Notes: generated by a model not told the origin, from the letters alone. Shown: positions 25,588-39,672, counted from the stretch's first letter. The stretch: 64,000 bases of DNA from Formicarius rufipectus (GCA_013399695.1 VXAU01002071.1:1434362-1498361), one strand, 5' to 3'. Numbers and translations are program-made.

Positions 25588-25735
25588 CACAGAATCCCAG
25601 CATGGGTTGGGTTGGAAGGAACCTTAAAGATCATCTTGTTCCAACCCTCTGCCATGAGGAGGGAACCTTCCACTAGACCAGGTTACTCAGAGCCCCACCC
25701 AGCCTGGTCTTGAACTTCCAGGGATGGGGAGTCCA
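25588..25735 (-). mobile_element. CR1 LINE 3' fragment, reverse
   Basis: Starts CACAGAATCCCAGCATGGGT, then TTGGAAGGAACCTTAAAGAT, CATCTTGTTCCAACCCTCTG, and ends in CTTCCAGGGATGGGGAGTCC. A clear but shortened copy. Confidence 0.9.
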
Positions 25736-28700
25736 GATGCTGACGCTGCTTTCAGGTTAAAACAACTCTACTGGGTTTCTATTACTTGAACACTGAAAAC
25801 TGGCACAAAACAACCCACTGCTGTTATGTGATAGTAACCCTGACTCACAGCTTGGCCTGCAGCTTCAGGGTGAAGTTCTCTGCAGCATCCACAAGGCATC
25901 CAAACCCCCCAGGGTTCCTTGGTTGTGCCTGATGTGAGCAGAGGTTTGCCAGCCCTTCCACGCAGAGCTGTGCTCAGCTCCAGCTGGGCCTGGCGTGACC
26001 AGCTGGGTTCCTGTGGTGAAGACAGCCAGGAAAGTTTCTGGAGAAGACACTGTTCTGTGGGAATCTGCAGAAACACCCCTGCAGCAGCAGCTGCAGCGCC
26101 AGAGGAGCGTGGGGGGCTGCACAGGATTGTGCTACAAAGCCCTTGCCCATGAGCCACTGGCTCCGGTCCAGTCCACACTGGAAGATGCTGCTGCTCTGAC
26201 AGTGGTTTGGCAGCCCATGTGATTTTGGGGTGGGTTTGTATTAAGCCCTTTGGCCACAAGTCAAGGACACAGGGCTTGTCAGGGCTGGGGAGGGGACCTC
26301 TGGCCCATGACAGCCTTCCCCCTGTGACAGGAGGCACGCTGGGGGCAATGACCTCCTAACCCAGCTCCAGCAATCTTTGTGTGCCCTCAGGAACATCACC
26401 GTGTCCTCTTTTTCAGCTGTAAAATGGACATAAAGTTTCCCCTCCTGCCCATCCCAGTACAGGCTCCGTGGGGCTGTGGACAGGGAGCAGCCAGCACAGT
26501 GCGGGAGGGATTTGCTCTGTATTACTGCAGTATAAATAAATAATGCCCAGGTCCCTGCTGATAGCTGAGCAAAAAGCTTGAGTAGAAGGAGGCAAAAGGA
26601 GGCAGGAGAGCAAAGCTCACACAGGTGCTTTTTATGCTCCAGTGAAACTGCAGTTCCTTGTACTGAGTGCATTTTAAAAGTAAAGTGGGACTGGTCAGGC
26701 TCTGATGTTTCTTCCAAGAAGCTGTAGAGCAGTGGGGAGGTTCAGGGAGAAACCTGCAGCTCAAAAGTCAGGAAGGCCAATCCAATAAAAGCAAACTGAA
26801 CAGGAAACACAGCAGAGCCAGAGCTCGGTGCCCTCCCCCATGTCACCCAGGTGCTGCTTCAGCAGGTCAGCTCAGCTCCTCTGCCTTTTCCCAGCCTGAA
26901 GAGCTGCCCTGTTACCATCTCTCCATCCTGTTTTTGATCCTGCTGGGAACCATTCAGGGAGCCCAGGATATCTCAGGCTGGATTTGGAGCCGTGTGAGCC
27001 AGGCACATGTGCAGGAGACCCGGGGCCAAGGCACACACACAATCAAAACCTGTCCCCTCCCAGGGTGAGGTGTCACAGGAGGGGACCCGGGGCAGTCCCC
27101 GCAGCACAGAGCAGCTCCTCAGGGCTCAGCCTCCACATGTTGCTCCAGCCCATTGCCCAGCTGCTGCCTGAGCCACCACATGGCACCTGCCTCCACCACG
27201 AGCCCACGCTACAGCTGTGGCTTCAGCAACGATGCCAAGTTTCAAACAGACCAGCTTGGGTCTCAGCACTGACAGCAGAGCTCCCAGCAAAGAGTTTCGG
27301 GGTGGAGGAGGCACTCCCAAGCAGGACCTGGGCAGGAGGACAGCACAGGCAAGGGCTGACTGGGATGCTGTGCCACACTGGTGGTGGCACTGGGTCCCCG
27401 TGGGTGCAGGGACTGGGAGCTACCTGCTGTGTCACACCCTGCTGACACAGAGAGGATCCAACACCTCTTTAATAAATTCTTCACAGTATTTTTAAATCGC
27501 CTCCAGCACACTTTGTGTCGCCTGTGCTCCCACTCTCAGGAGTGGCTGGAACAGACCTGGGTGTTGGTATATAATTAAATATCAACACATGTATCCTGCA
27601 CTCAACACAGTGCCTGTGTTTGCTTGTGTTAATTGGGATGTGAGGTAAAGCGTCTCACAGCAGAGTCCTACATGCCTCCAGACTGATTTTCCTGAAAGAT
27701 TTAGACAGCCAAATCCAATCTGTCCATGCTCCACCTTCCTCTCCTCTCTTTTTCTTCCTTCCTCTCTTTTTCTGCTTTGCCCAGAAAAAAAGATGCTCCC
27801 TGGCATTTGATTTCACTGCCTCCTGCTCAAATTAACACCCCTCTGATGGAGCACTGTCACCTTGAGTGTCCCTGGATCACACAGCCCCTTCTCCTGGGCT
27901 CATCCTTCCTGCAGAAACCCACCCTCCCACGTCCGCCTCCCCTGCCCCAAGCCCCCTCCCCTGCTTGCTGGGAACCTCTCGGTGCGTGCACGAACACACA
28001 CTCTTGGTATGATAGGTGCAATTTGGAGCAATTTCCCTGCCAATCTCCCTGCAATCTCATGTAATCTCCCCCCAAAGGGGCTCAGAAATCCCACGGTGCC
28101 TTTGCTTGGCCATAGAGAATGCAAATCACATCTCCCCGTGGTTTGGAATAAAGCAGATGAGAGCAGCAAGCAAAATCCAGCAAGGTGGGGTGTCTGCTCG
28201 CCCCTGTTTGTGGTTACTGAACTCCACGCTGGCTCAGGGGCACACAAAGAGCTTTGGGCAAGGGAAATAATTTGTTTAGCCCATCCAAACTGGCAGATTC
28301 TGGCAGGTGACATATTTAAAGCTGCTGGGGACCTGTCACAAGGGGCCCTGTGGGGTTTGCTATTCAAATGGTCTCAGCAGAGGCGGGGATGACGACTCTG
28401 TGTGCTGTCTGTGCCAGCACAGGGGACAGGTCTAGGCTTTGCTGGCCACTGAGACTCAGAGGGGATGCCCAAAGGATGGCAAAAGAGAGGAAAGGTTCCC
28501 TGGGCTGCATCTCACCTGCAGGATGCCCCTCCTGCTCCCACCACCATCAGCAACATCTGGCCAGTTTGTCTCTTCCACATCCCCTTTATCTGCTTAGGCC
28601 AGAGCCAGCAGATTAATGTGGAGCTCTTGGGGGTGGAGGTGCAGGAAGACAAACCGTGCTGCTTTTCTCCTGGCACTCCCAAACACCAGCAGAACTCCAA

Positions 28701-30965
28701 CAGAGCAAGGCAGTGCATTAAAAATATCTCCTCCTCATTGCCCAGACCACAACTATTTAACAGTCCAGTTGGCAATTTCAGGAGAGCATTGTGGCTCAAA
28801 GGCTTGGTTTGAGGTGGGCTTGAAATCCAGGGCTGTGGCAGATGCACCTGAATGCTCTGGTTCTCACCCTTGACCCTCAGACCTGTTGGTGGGAACTGAA
28901 CCCTGAGCTTAATATTTCAAACCTTGTCTCTAACCAGCAGTGCGAAGTCTCCAGAACTGAGCAACACCACGAGGGAAAGCAAGCAATGGGAAAAGCAAGT
29001 GCAGAGAGGCAGAGAAAATAAGGAGGGAGAGGCCCTGATATATTTTACTTTATTATTCAAATGGGATGTGAATTGGGAGAAACTTCCCAGAGGGCACATG
29101 AAACTTCAGCCAGCTCAATGTTCCTTTTAGAAACCCCACTCAGTCTGACAGAGCACTCCAGATTAGACAGGGATTTTCTCATTCTGGGATTTTGCTGTAA
29201 TCCAAACCACAATTCCCTTATAAGCTGTTACCACATTTGTGAACTGATGTGTCCCAGATGCTCGAGCTGCCAGAAGAACCTACAGACTGGTTCCTCCTGG
29301 GACTGGTGGCCAATTCCCAGCACTGTCAATCTCCCTTTCATGGACAAAGTCAGCAGAAACAGCACAGCCAGGTAAGGACACGACAGCCCTGGGGTAACTC
29401 TCATGTACTGGAGCACATATGCAATATTTATCTGCCTGGCACATGGGAACAGCCAGGAGCACACACATCCCCACACGCAGGTGGAGCTGATGGGGAGGAG
29501 GCTGATTCAGAGAGCAAACCTCAAAAAAAGGCAGGAGCTGCAGATCTGAGCTGCTTTTAACTAAACAAGCTCTCCTTTCCTAAACTCACTTCTTAGAGTT
29601 GGAAAAAACCCTGCTTTAAAGTTCTGGATTTCCACCCCATTTAAACACCTCCTTCGCCAGAGCAGCACTTGGATCAAAAGCCATGGTTTTATTGTAGAAC
29701 ATGTTCCCAAGAGGCAATTCCATCTGCTCCCAGAGCTCAGGAGAGCAGTGCAGGGCAGTCCCTGTGAGCACAGACCCTCAGCCTTAGCCCTCCTTCTGGC
29801 CCCAGAGCAGGGGAACCAAGAGCACAGACGTGATGTTGCTCTGGGCTATGACATGTCATACACCATGTCCACATGTGAAGAACATGTCCATGTGTGGAAA
29901 CCACCCCTGGCAGCGTGTCCAAGCAGTGCCATGCAAATGGCACCAGGGGAGCCTCCTGGGCAGAGCTACCTGTAGGGAATAAAGTGAAGGGAGCTAAAGG
30001 ATAGATTAATATTTAATCAAAACCTATCCAAATCAGCAGAAGGGTTTATTTTCCAGGGAAGTGGACCTTGTTGTTCAGCCAGGAGTGAGAATAAGCAGGT
30101 CCTTCCCCTCTGCACATGGTTTGGCTGCTCAGCTGGACCTGCTCAGACACAGCAGTGTGTCCCCAGCCCACAGGGCTGCCAGTGGCACTGCCAACCCAGC
30201 CCCTCACCTTCCCTCCCTGCAGCCACTGCCTGTTCTGCATCTCCTTCCTTTCCCTTCAAGAAATAAAACACAGTTTTTGCTTTCTACACGAGCCTCACAA
30301 AAACACCAAACTCATTTTACACAAAGGCTGACATGTCTTGAAACAATTATTGCCCATCTTGGGGGAGAAGGAGGGCTGACAAAAGATTATTTTTGGAGAT
30401 TAGGTCTAGAGTGACTGACAAAGCGATATGCAACAGCATTTGTTTTTAATCTGAAACAGGTTTGGGATAGAATTTAGGGGAAAGAAATGCAGCCACCCAC
30501 CGACAAGAGCTCCTCAGAGGCAGGAGAGCTGCAGCCAGCAATACTAATGTGTTTCTCAGCTCCCAGCCACCCTCTCCTTCAAAGGACACATACACTGCCT
30601 TTCCCAGCATCAGCGTGGGAATGTGGCCCCCCTCCCTGGGGCAGGGGGACAGACCTCGTGGGTCCTGCTCAGGTGGATCCATTCGTGGGGCATCACTCAG
30701 GGGCACCCCCAGCCACCCAGCTCATGGGTTTGTGCTCCAGTCTCACAGCAAGGCCTGCCAGGGGTGGCCAAGGGCATCGAGGGGATGCCCTGCAGGGTGT
30801 GGGGAGCCCAAAGGGCAGCAGTGCTGTCCAAAATCCGTCCTGTCCCACACCAGCCCCCAGCCCCAGGCACAGGGACAGCCAAAAGCACCCCGTGCTGAGG
30901 CTGGGCATCATCCCACGCTGGGCACAGTGGGCACAGTGGTGCCTTCTGCCACGCAGACACCACTC

Positions 30966-31118
30966 AGGAGGCAGCTGTGGTCCAGCCCACCTGGATGCTC
31001 CATCCTGGACACAGTCAGGAGGCAGCTGTGGTCCAGCCCACCTGGATGCTCCATCCTGGACACAGTCAGGAGGCAGCTGTGGTCCAGCCCACCTGGATGC
31101 TCCATCCTGGACACAGTC
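30966..31118. repeat. Minisatellite, 51-bp unit, 3 identical copies
   Basis: Three back-to-back units starting AGGAGGCAGCTGTGGTCCAG (30966, 31017, 31068) with no difference between copies. It is open as a 17-residue repeat because 51 is divisible by three. The perfect identity suggests recent expansion, or an assembly artefact. Confidence 0.97.
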
Positions 31119-31873
31119 AAGCTTCCCTGTTTTCAGACACAGTCCCAAAGGCCCCATCTGATGTCACTGGTGATGGGATCAGAGCCCAGCAGCTTCTCAA
31201 AGGGGTCATGTTACCCCTGCCCAGGGGCTGCCTCACACCTTGGGAGCTCCACCACACACAGAGTCCCTGTGACTGGAACTGCAGAGACACCAGAGGAGAC
31301 CAGTCTCACACAAATCCCACACTGCTGCAAAAATGGGAAGAAAAATACATATTGCCTGGGGGAGCAAGACAATTTTTGAACTGGGCCACTCCATCAAAGT
31401 CAAAACATTTCCAATTCTTACCAAGTTTTGCAAATACTTGATTCCTTCCCAAGACAGTGGCAGTGGCAGGTGTTGGGGGGAGCCTGGGGAGGCTGCACCC
31501 CACATCTCCCAGTCCAGTGGCTATACCACACATCTCCCAGTCCTGTCTGCACCCCACAGGTCCCAGTCCAGTGGCAGATCCACAACCCAAGGGTTTCACC
31601 AGCCCCAACACCAGCCAGAGAGCGAATGATGCCAATAAAAACACCAACAGATGAACAGGCACACACCAGCTGCAGGAGAAGCTCGGGGTGAAGGCAGGGG
31701 GGGAGGGAATTAAATTAATCCCTTCATTATCAACCTGACCCCTGGAAAAATCTGAAGGAATGGCTGTGAAGGTTCCCAGCAGAGCACCAAAGCCAGGAGA
31801 TCAGCTAACACAGCATCTGCCAGCCCAGCTGGGCTGGGCTCTGATCTGCCCCCTCCAGGCTGCAGGAGCCTGG

Positions 31874-31920
31874 CAGTGCCACCCTGGCAGTGCCACCCTG
31901 GCAGTGCCACCCTGGCAGCC
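31874..31920. repeat. 15-bp tandem repeat, 3 copies
   Basis: Three copies of a CTGGCAGTGCCACCC unit, followed by CTGGCAG. A short, nearly perfect array. Confidence 0.85.
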
Positions 31921-33767
31921 CCTCAGAGGGCAGAGCTGGAGGGCAGCTGGACTGAGAGGGAAAAGGACATGGAGCCACACAAGAGTGTTTCCTATAGGAG
32001 GACTTCAATTACTTCCTTTACCTCCTAAGTACAAACCAGCCCAGTTCCCCCCCCACCAGCACCAGGGCCCTGTGGCTTTCCTGGGGTCCTGGGTTGGCTT
32101 TTGCTTGCCCAGTTCTTGCCCTTTTAGGAACAAATTCAGTGTTTTTTTCCCCTTCACTGCTCCTGCCACCTGTGTTATTCTCAAAGAACTGGATTGGTAC
32201 GTATCAACCCACTATGCCACACACTAAATAAGTTAATGCTGTGAGCCTGAGGAGAGATTTAAATATGAGGTGAGCTTTGGATGAGCAGAGATGTGGCAGG
32301 TGGGAAGAGGAAAGGAGGTGAGGGTGAGCCACTTGGGGATGTTAGGGAGCAAAGATCAGCCATCCACATAACTCCAGGGAGAAAGCCCCAAACCTCCCTG
32401 TGTTATGGGATCTCTGGTCTTACAGCCACACGTGTTGCTGAGTTCACAGCCAGCCCCCAGAGACAGCTCTGCAAACGTCCCCAAATGTGCATCCCCAGCG
32501 GGAGGGGAAGATCCAATCTCCTCCCATGCTCCAAACCTGCCCAAACCTTCACCCCAAACCTGAGAAGACTCTGTTGGGAACCACAGAGCCGTGCCTGCCC
32601 CATGTCCCCTTCCAAGCAGAAGATGGCTCAGAACTAAGACCAGCTGCCTCAGTTCATCCTTTAACAGAATTTTAATAGAGATTATTAGAGGTTTTAAAAA
32701 AAATACCCCAAAGACACCTGAACACGGTGGCCACACACGGGATCCTCAGTGCTTTCCTGCAGTGGCAGAAGAGCAGTGGTGGGTGCCACAGGCATCACCT
32801 CCAGTCAGGGCAGGGGCCAGGCAGCATTCCAAGGCCAGATGCCACATGGCAGAACAAAACCAAGCACACAGTGTGGAGGGATTTCTGTTCCTGCAATCCA
32901 ATCCCTTCTGCTGAGCTCCTGCCAAGTGGCCTCCTGGCCCTGCTGCCACAGAGTGGCTGCTGCCAACAGATCCTTAGGAAAAGCTGGGGGGGTGGGAAGG
33001 AACAATAGAAAATAAGAAAAAAAAACCTCTCCTTTTGGGATTAATACCTAAAATTAAACTTAATTCGAAGAATAGTAAGCAGAGAGCTACAGGCAGGGAG
33101 CACTGGCCCCCAGCTCATGCCCACCACGGTCATGGTGGTCCTGGATGTGGTGGAAGAGGCACCACACCTGGGGGGGGATTAGCACAGTGGGCTGCTCTGT
33201 GCTGTTCCCACTCCCAGCACAGAAAGGCAGCTGAAAGCAGATTTATCTGCTGGATAATAAAGGCAAAGGATTCTCAAAAGGGACAAGTTTCAAGCCAAAG
33301 CACCAGGCTCTTGCACTTCTTTTTTTAATCCCTCTCCAAACTGTGGGTATTGTACAGGGGGAAGGGGGAGGGTGGGGGGCATCTTCCCCCAAAAACCAGC
33401 AGGGCAGACGCTGCTGAAGCACCAGCCAAGCTCTGCAGAGGTGCCTCTGAGGCACAAAGAGGAGATTAAGGCTGAAAGGCTATAGCCAGGCGAGGAGTCT
33501 GCTGGAAAGGATGGGAAGAGTGCATGGGAAATATTTTTGGATGCCTGACAAGGAGATGCAGAGACCATCTGGGTGAGGGGAGGGAGGGCAGGGTGCCAGG
33601 GAGAGCCCTGGGAAGGCTCAGCCCAGCCAGGGGAAGGCAGGTCTTCACAGCTGTGTGTGCAGGACCCACTCCCACCCTCCTCTTCCTCCTCTGAAGAGAG
33701 AGAAGCGACAGGTTGTTGCTCAGGGAGGGAGGCAGGTAAGTTGGGTTGGTATGGAGGTTTTATTCAT

Positions 33768-34025
33768 AGAATCATAGAGTGGCCTGTACTGGAAGGAATC
33801 TTAAAGCCCATCTCATTTCACGGGCAGGGACTCCTTCCACTGGACCTGGTTGGTCCAAGCCCTGTCCAACCTGGCCTGGGACACCCCCAAGGCTGGGGCA
33901 TCCACGGCTTCTCTGCCCACCCTGTGCCAGGGCCTGCCCACCCTCCCAGAGAGGAATTTCCCCCCAATATCCCATCCAACCCTGCCCTCTGCCAGTCTGA
34001 AGCCATTCCCCTTTTATCCTGGGAG
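33768..34025 (-). mobile_element. CR1 LINE 3' fragment, reverse
   Basis: Opens with TCATAGAATCATAGAGTGGC and continues through GGACTCCTTCCACTGGACCT, GGGCCTGCCCACCCTCCCAG and GGAATTTCCCCCCAATATCC. One of the longest copies in the window; the far (5') boundary is uncertain. Confidence 0.9.
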
Positions 34026-35684
34026 CACAAGCACAGCCCAGAGCACCCTGGTACACTGTGAGCTCAGCCCAGCACTTCCAGCCTCCCCATCCTCCCAGGG
34101 GGATAACCAGGCTTTCCCTCCTCTGGAACAATTCGGGATGCTCTGACAGGAAAAGCTGCACAAGTTTGGAGCACAGTGAACAGGTATTGTTTGATAACAG
34201 GGTCCAGCAGGTCTCTCCCTCACCTGCTCAAGGCCATCAGAGAGAGTGGTGACAGCAGGTTTTTGGGATATGGATGTCTGCCCTTGTTGGGAACAGCCCA
34301 GGACCCAGGGACTCATTTTTCACAGGGCACTGAGCAGCCATTGGACATTAATGACTTTTGGCAACTGCTGACCTGGGTCAGATTGAAAGCAATGACCCAA
34401 AAGGGAGATGTTTTGCTTTCCCCATCAGCAGCCCCTGGGAGCCATCCTGCACTGCTCTGCCTCTGGAGAAAGGAGCTGAGGAGGGCAAGGCAGGGAGGTC
34501 CTGGGCTGCAGCACAGGGGAGCCTTCTCAGCATGCACTGCAGGTACTGGCAGCTTTTTCCCCGGGAGGAATCAAAGCCTCATTGATATGTGAATTATGAA
34601 TGAAACCTTAAGCTTTTAAACTTTTAACCTGTGCATTTCTAAGAAAGTCTTAATTTAGCCAGAGACATGGCAGGGAAGAACAATGGCTCAGTGGAAGGTA
34701 CTGGATTTTCTGGGCTTTTAAAGCACACCCTTGTTTAAGATGAATATTTCATTTACTGAGCTGTTCCTGGGGGGAAGAAGAGGAAGAAATTCTGATCCAC
34801 ACTGACCAAAGATATGGACTGAAATCTGTGTTACACTGAAACTCGTGGATGAGGCTGATTGACACCAACAACATCCCTCCTTCAATCCCAGCCCAGGGCT
34901 TCTGCTTCTTGCTCCTCCTCACAACCAGGTTTCTAATTTCAAGGCACACTATGAAATGCTTCAGTGATGACCAAACCACCAAACATCAGCCACAGCACGA
35001 TGCCAGGGTGGGGGCAGCTCCTCAAAGCCCACCTGACCCCCTCCCAGGACCCACCCCACGCTCTGCCGTGCATGTCTTAGGCTGAGCTTTGCGGTGCCCC
35101 TCTCCATCAGGCAGCTGAGACAAGCTCAGGGACAGGCTTTGTCCAGCTTCTGTTTGTGAATTTATCCCCCAGCTAAAGGGCCAGAAAAGCTCTGGGGAAG
35201 CAGCAAAGCAGGAATGGGGATTCAGAGTGACAGGGGTCAGGTCACCTCTCACCAAATAAAACCAGGGTGGGTCAGCTCAGTGGAAGTAACACTCATTAGA
35301 AGAATAAACTATATAATGAAGAGGGAGGAGGGAGGTGCTTTGCTCAGGTCTAGTGAGGCACTGTTACACTTTATACCCTGAGCACAAATCCTTTCCAGCC
35401 TCCACTCCACTGGAGTTCACCCAAGAAATGGCCTTGCTGACCAGTGCTGAAGGAGGTTTTGTTTATTTTCGAGACAACCATGGGCACGTTGCTCCCTTCA
35501 GCAGCAGAGCTGGCACAGGGCTGGCATGTGAGCAAAAGGAGCCAGAGACGCCAGTCTCCTGCTGCCCTACAACTGAGCTTTCTCCAGGACAAAGGTGCAG
35601 GGAATTGCCTGGGTAGAAAGGGTGTGCAAAATCCAACCCCAGCCCAGGAAGGACACTGGTGTCACAGGAAGAGACAGATCATAC

Positions 35685-35850
35685 AGTCACAAAATGGTTT
35701 GGGTTGGAAGGGACCTTAAAGATCATCCCATTCCACCCCCTGCCATGGGCAGGGACACCTCCCACCAGCCCAGGTGGCTCCAACCTGGCCTGGGACACTT
35801 CCAGGGATGGGGCAGCCACAGCTTCTCCCAAGCCTGGTGGGTCTGTGGTT
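35685..35850 (-). mobile_element. CR1 LINE 3' fragment, reverse
   Basis: Contains TTTGGGTTGGAAGGGACCTT, AAAGATCATCCCATTCCACC and ACTTCCAGGGATGGGGCAGC. It is close to the intact avian CR1 3' end and so probably fairly young. Confidence 0.9.
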
Positions 35851-37622
35851 CAGGACCTTAACAAACGATCAGATTCTGCTGATGTGCTTCAGGAAGTTAC
35901 AATTCCCTTTTCCAAGTCCAGAGGCATCAGCATGAGGGACACAGACCTGTTTCAGCAACACAAAGCCTGTTACATTAACTTAAATCGTGGGGGAAGGTTT
36001 GAAGTAAAGCAAGGAATTAATTGACATTGTCTTAAATTACCACATGAGGGTCCTCCAGTGCTCAGAGGTCCCAGACCTGAGGGAAGGACCTGTTACAGGT
36101 TGGGATGGGGCAGAACTGGGCACAAAAAAGCAGCTGAGGAAGGATGGAGAGAAGGAGACATGGTCTGGGATAGATCCAGGGCTTGCCCATCACATGTCCA
36201 TCTTGGGTGGGAGAAGACGCTGCTGCTCAGAACCAGGCAGAACTGGGGCAGAAAAGGCAACACCACCCTTGGGTATGCAAGGATTAGACATCATGAGCCA
36301 GCAAAGCTCTTCATTTTCAAAGGACAGGGAAAAAAAAAAAAAAAGCTGAAAAAAAATAAAAATCAATCAGCCACAAATTATAAATAAAAGAGATGAAAGT
36401 TAAGAGCGAAACGAAACAAAGCCCCAGGTGGCCTCTGCCTGGGGCACTTCTGCTAATTTTAGTTTCTCAGCCCTTCCCTGAGCTGTCTGGTTTGATGACT
36501 GCACAGTTTTAGAGCATTTCCTTCCCTGTAGCTCCCTAAAATGTCACCCACTGGGATGGTCCAGCCTGGGCACTGATGGCAAAAGGGGAAAGCAAAGGAG
36601 AGGTGTGTGGGAGCCCTCCTGGGGGTGACAAACCCAGCGGCTCTGGGTCCCTGAGCTGCTCTGGGGTGACCACAGAGGTGGCTGCTGACTGTGCCATTGC
36701 GTGTCCAGGTCAATCCATCCTCAAACCACGGAGGGACCATTCCAGGATGGATGTCCACGGCCCTACAGCCCCTCCCAGAGCTGAGCAGGCACCAGGGAGT
36801 GCCCCCCATCCCGGGATTCCCTTCCGACACCCTCCCCTGATGCTGAGCGAGCACCCACAGCCCACCAGCCCCTCTCCCACCCCACTCCTGCCCCAAACCC
36901 ACAGTTCTGGGGGCAGGGGATGGGGGGTTGGCCAGGGAGAGTTGCTTGGCAGCCACCACGTTTATTCCACGGAGGGAAAAGGCAGGAGCCTCACAGGAGC
37001 ATCCTATAGAGCAGAATGGATTTAAATACCTAATGAAGGAATAAATCTGGCAGAGGGAGACATTTACTGCATATTTATTCACACAGGGCCTTTGTGCAGG
37101 CAGGGGGGAGGGCAGGGGGCTGGCACTGCACCTGCGCCCCCGCCAGCAGCCTCTCTGCCCGGGCAATGGGCATGGCAGTGCCCTGGGAAACCAGCCCCTA
37201 CCTGCCAGGGAGGGTGAGGGGCACTCCCAACATCCACATCCCTCCCACAGGACTCAGCTCAGCTCTGGAGACACGCAGGATGTTATCAACAGGGGCGTCC
37301 CCAGGGGCTTGGAGAGAGAACGATGTGCTGGGAGCCGGGGGGGACAGAGACAGAGACAGATCGGGTCACTTTGCCTCTGCACAAGACAGCAGGGCTTTTT
37401 CATTTTAGCTTTTAATTCCTCCCAGGCAACATGTCAGAGGGTAGAAGTCATGAACTCATCCCAAGGCACAGGCCAGGCTGAAGGTCAAGGGCTGTGCTGG
37501 AGCAGAACCTCAGACCAGAGGATTGGGGTGAAGACAAGAGAGGACAATCAAGTCCTGCTTGTGCCCTCAAGCCCTGGCAATGTGCTTCCCTCAGCCTGGC
37601 AGAGCTGGGTCCTCCCCCATTT

Positions 37623-37646
37623 TCATCATCATCATCATCATCATGG
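37623..37646. repeat. (ATC)n microsatellite
   Basis: About eight copies of ATC. It contributes poly-Ser, poly-His or poly-Met runs to overlapping open frames. Confidence 0.9.
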
Positions 37647-39672
37647 CTAGACTTGGCAAACGAAGATCCGGGAGGGTTTTACCCACGCTTGCTGCAGGTG
37701 CTGATGGCTGAAAAGGCCAATCTGCAGGTGGAAAAGCACCCTCCGCTTCTGTTGGGAAGGAGGGAGAAGCACTCGTGGGGAAGGAGCAGCCCAAGGCGAG
37801 GCAGAGATGAGCTGGGCGGGAGGTCTGCTCAGAGCAGACTGTGCCTGCCTGGGTTCAGATGCAGAAATGCCACAGCCCACGGAGCCCGAGCTGTGCCCGC
37901 GGCCCCAGACACGCAGGAGCTGCCACAGCCCGGGGGGTTCAGAGTCCTCCCTGCCCTGTGCCCCAGCAGCCAGCACCCCACCCCACCAGCAGCCCAGGGT
38001 GGGTCGCACAGGGTGGTGGTGGCACACCAGAGCTCAGCCGTCAATGCATCCCACATTTCAGGACTCCAGAGGGATGCTGAGCGAGGGGGCAGCAGCTCCC
38101 GCTCCACGCCCACAGCCCTGTGCTCACCCCAGCCATCCTGCAGCATCCCTCAGTCTCCAGCCACCGCTCAGCTCCCAGCTTCACCACCCCCACCTCCCAA
38201 ACACAGCCAAACTCATCTTGCCCTTTGCCTGCCCTTCTGCTTTCCCTCCCTCCCCCCCTTGATTCAAAAGGTCGGGTTTGAAATTCAGGGGTCGGGAGGA
38301 AGGAATGGAGAGGGGTCAGGGGTGAGACAAGCAGAGAGAGGAGGAATTTCACCTCTCCAACTGTTTGCTTCCAGGAATCAGCAGCCCCAGAGCTCCTGCC
38401 AGGAGTGGGGGTGCTGGGCTCAACCAGGGCAGTGCAGAGGGGGCTCGTGGGCACAGAGGAGGGTGTTCCCCACCCCACAACCCCAGGCAGAGCAGCACAG
38501 CAGCCCCCACGCTCCTGCAGCCCTCTCTCCTTCTTTGTTGGCTTATCCCAAGCTTATCAAGATGCCAGCAAAAAAAAAAAATACACCTAAATGCCAACCC
38601 CCCAAAGCAAAGCTGCAACAGAAATGGAGCGAGAGGAAATTAAAGATGTGCTTAACACATCTGGCGTTTACATTTTCCATCTGCAGAGCCGAGGGAGGCA
38701 GACGGGGAAGGGAAAGGTCCTTCAGGTTCCTCTCCAGGTGCCTCTTAAGGGGGGAGAGTTTGGCTCATGTTCCTCTTCCCAGGTGGGGTCTGGAGTGAAT
38801 AAATGTATCATCCCACATTACTTATGTCATCACTATGCCCTAAACACCAGCTTTGGGGTTTTCTCTTTAATTTACATTACCACATATCCCCACTATCTGC
38901 CAGACATGTCCATTAGCTCTCCCTCTCCAAACTGCTCCACAGCCAGAGCCAGGCACTTTGGGAAACCCTGAGAGGATTCCTGCCTGCTCAAGGATTTCAC
39001 ACTGGCCTCTCTCTGCTGTAAAGGTAAAAATAATTCCTGTGCCCAGGAGGAAATGAATGCACTGAGCATCCCAATGAACTTGCAGGGTGGCTTAAAGAAA
39101 GAGGAGAGCAAGGGATGAACTGTAAGATCCCTCTCTGGAGACAAAGGCACAACAACTTCCACCCTTGGAGATGGACCATCCCCACCCGTGTGTTCCTGAG
39201 CCTGCCCAGGAGAGAGGGCAGCCCCATTCCAGGGGAAGGGAGAGATCTCCACTGAGGAAGTGCAGCTGCAATTGGGATTTATGCTGCGAGAGCAAAAAAC
39301 TGCTGCTGTCGTGTAAATGTCCCTAATAATAAAAGAGTGAATGAAGAAAGCAACACATACAAACAAGGAATAGTGCATTTGTGCTAGAGAAGCAAAAATG
39401 ATTCTAAAAAAGAGAGCTTTATCAACGAATTCCAGAAGGCATCGGCTGTTCTTTAAAGCTCCTCGAGGAATAACTCACAGATCCTGCTGAACCTGGGCTG
39501 CCTGGGGCCTCTGATCACAGGTTTCTTAACAATCCCAGCCTGGCTGCAGCACACTTGAAGAACATTAAACTTGTTTGTTTTCTCAAGCAAATCCAGAGCT
39601 GCTGCTCTCACCCCCCATAGCTGGTGTTTGGTGCTGTTTGCCCTGGATCTGCTCACGATTCCTGCAGCCAGG

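Noticed and set aside
26390..26450. MIR-like CAGCTGTAAAATGGACATAA
   Set aside because: Only about 20 bases match, too short to list as an element.
20282..31118. Tandem arrays considered as CRISPR
   Set aside because: Units are directly adjacent without unique spacers, and this is vertebrate DNA. They are minisatellites.
30549..31379. 276-codon frame over the 51-bp minisatellite
   Set aside because: It is extended by a repeat whose unit is a multiple of three. The flanking residues resemble no protein.
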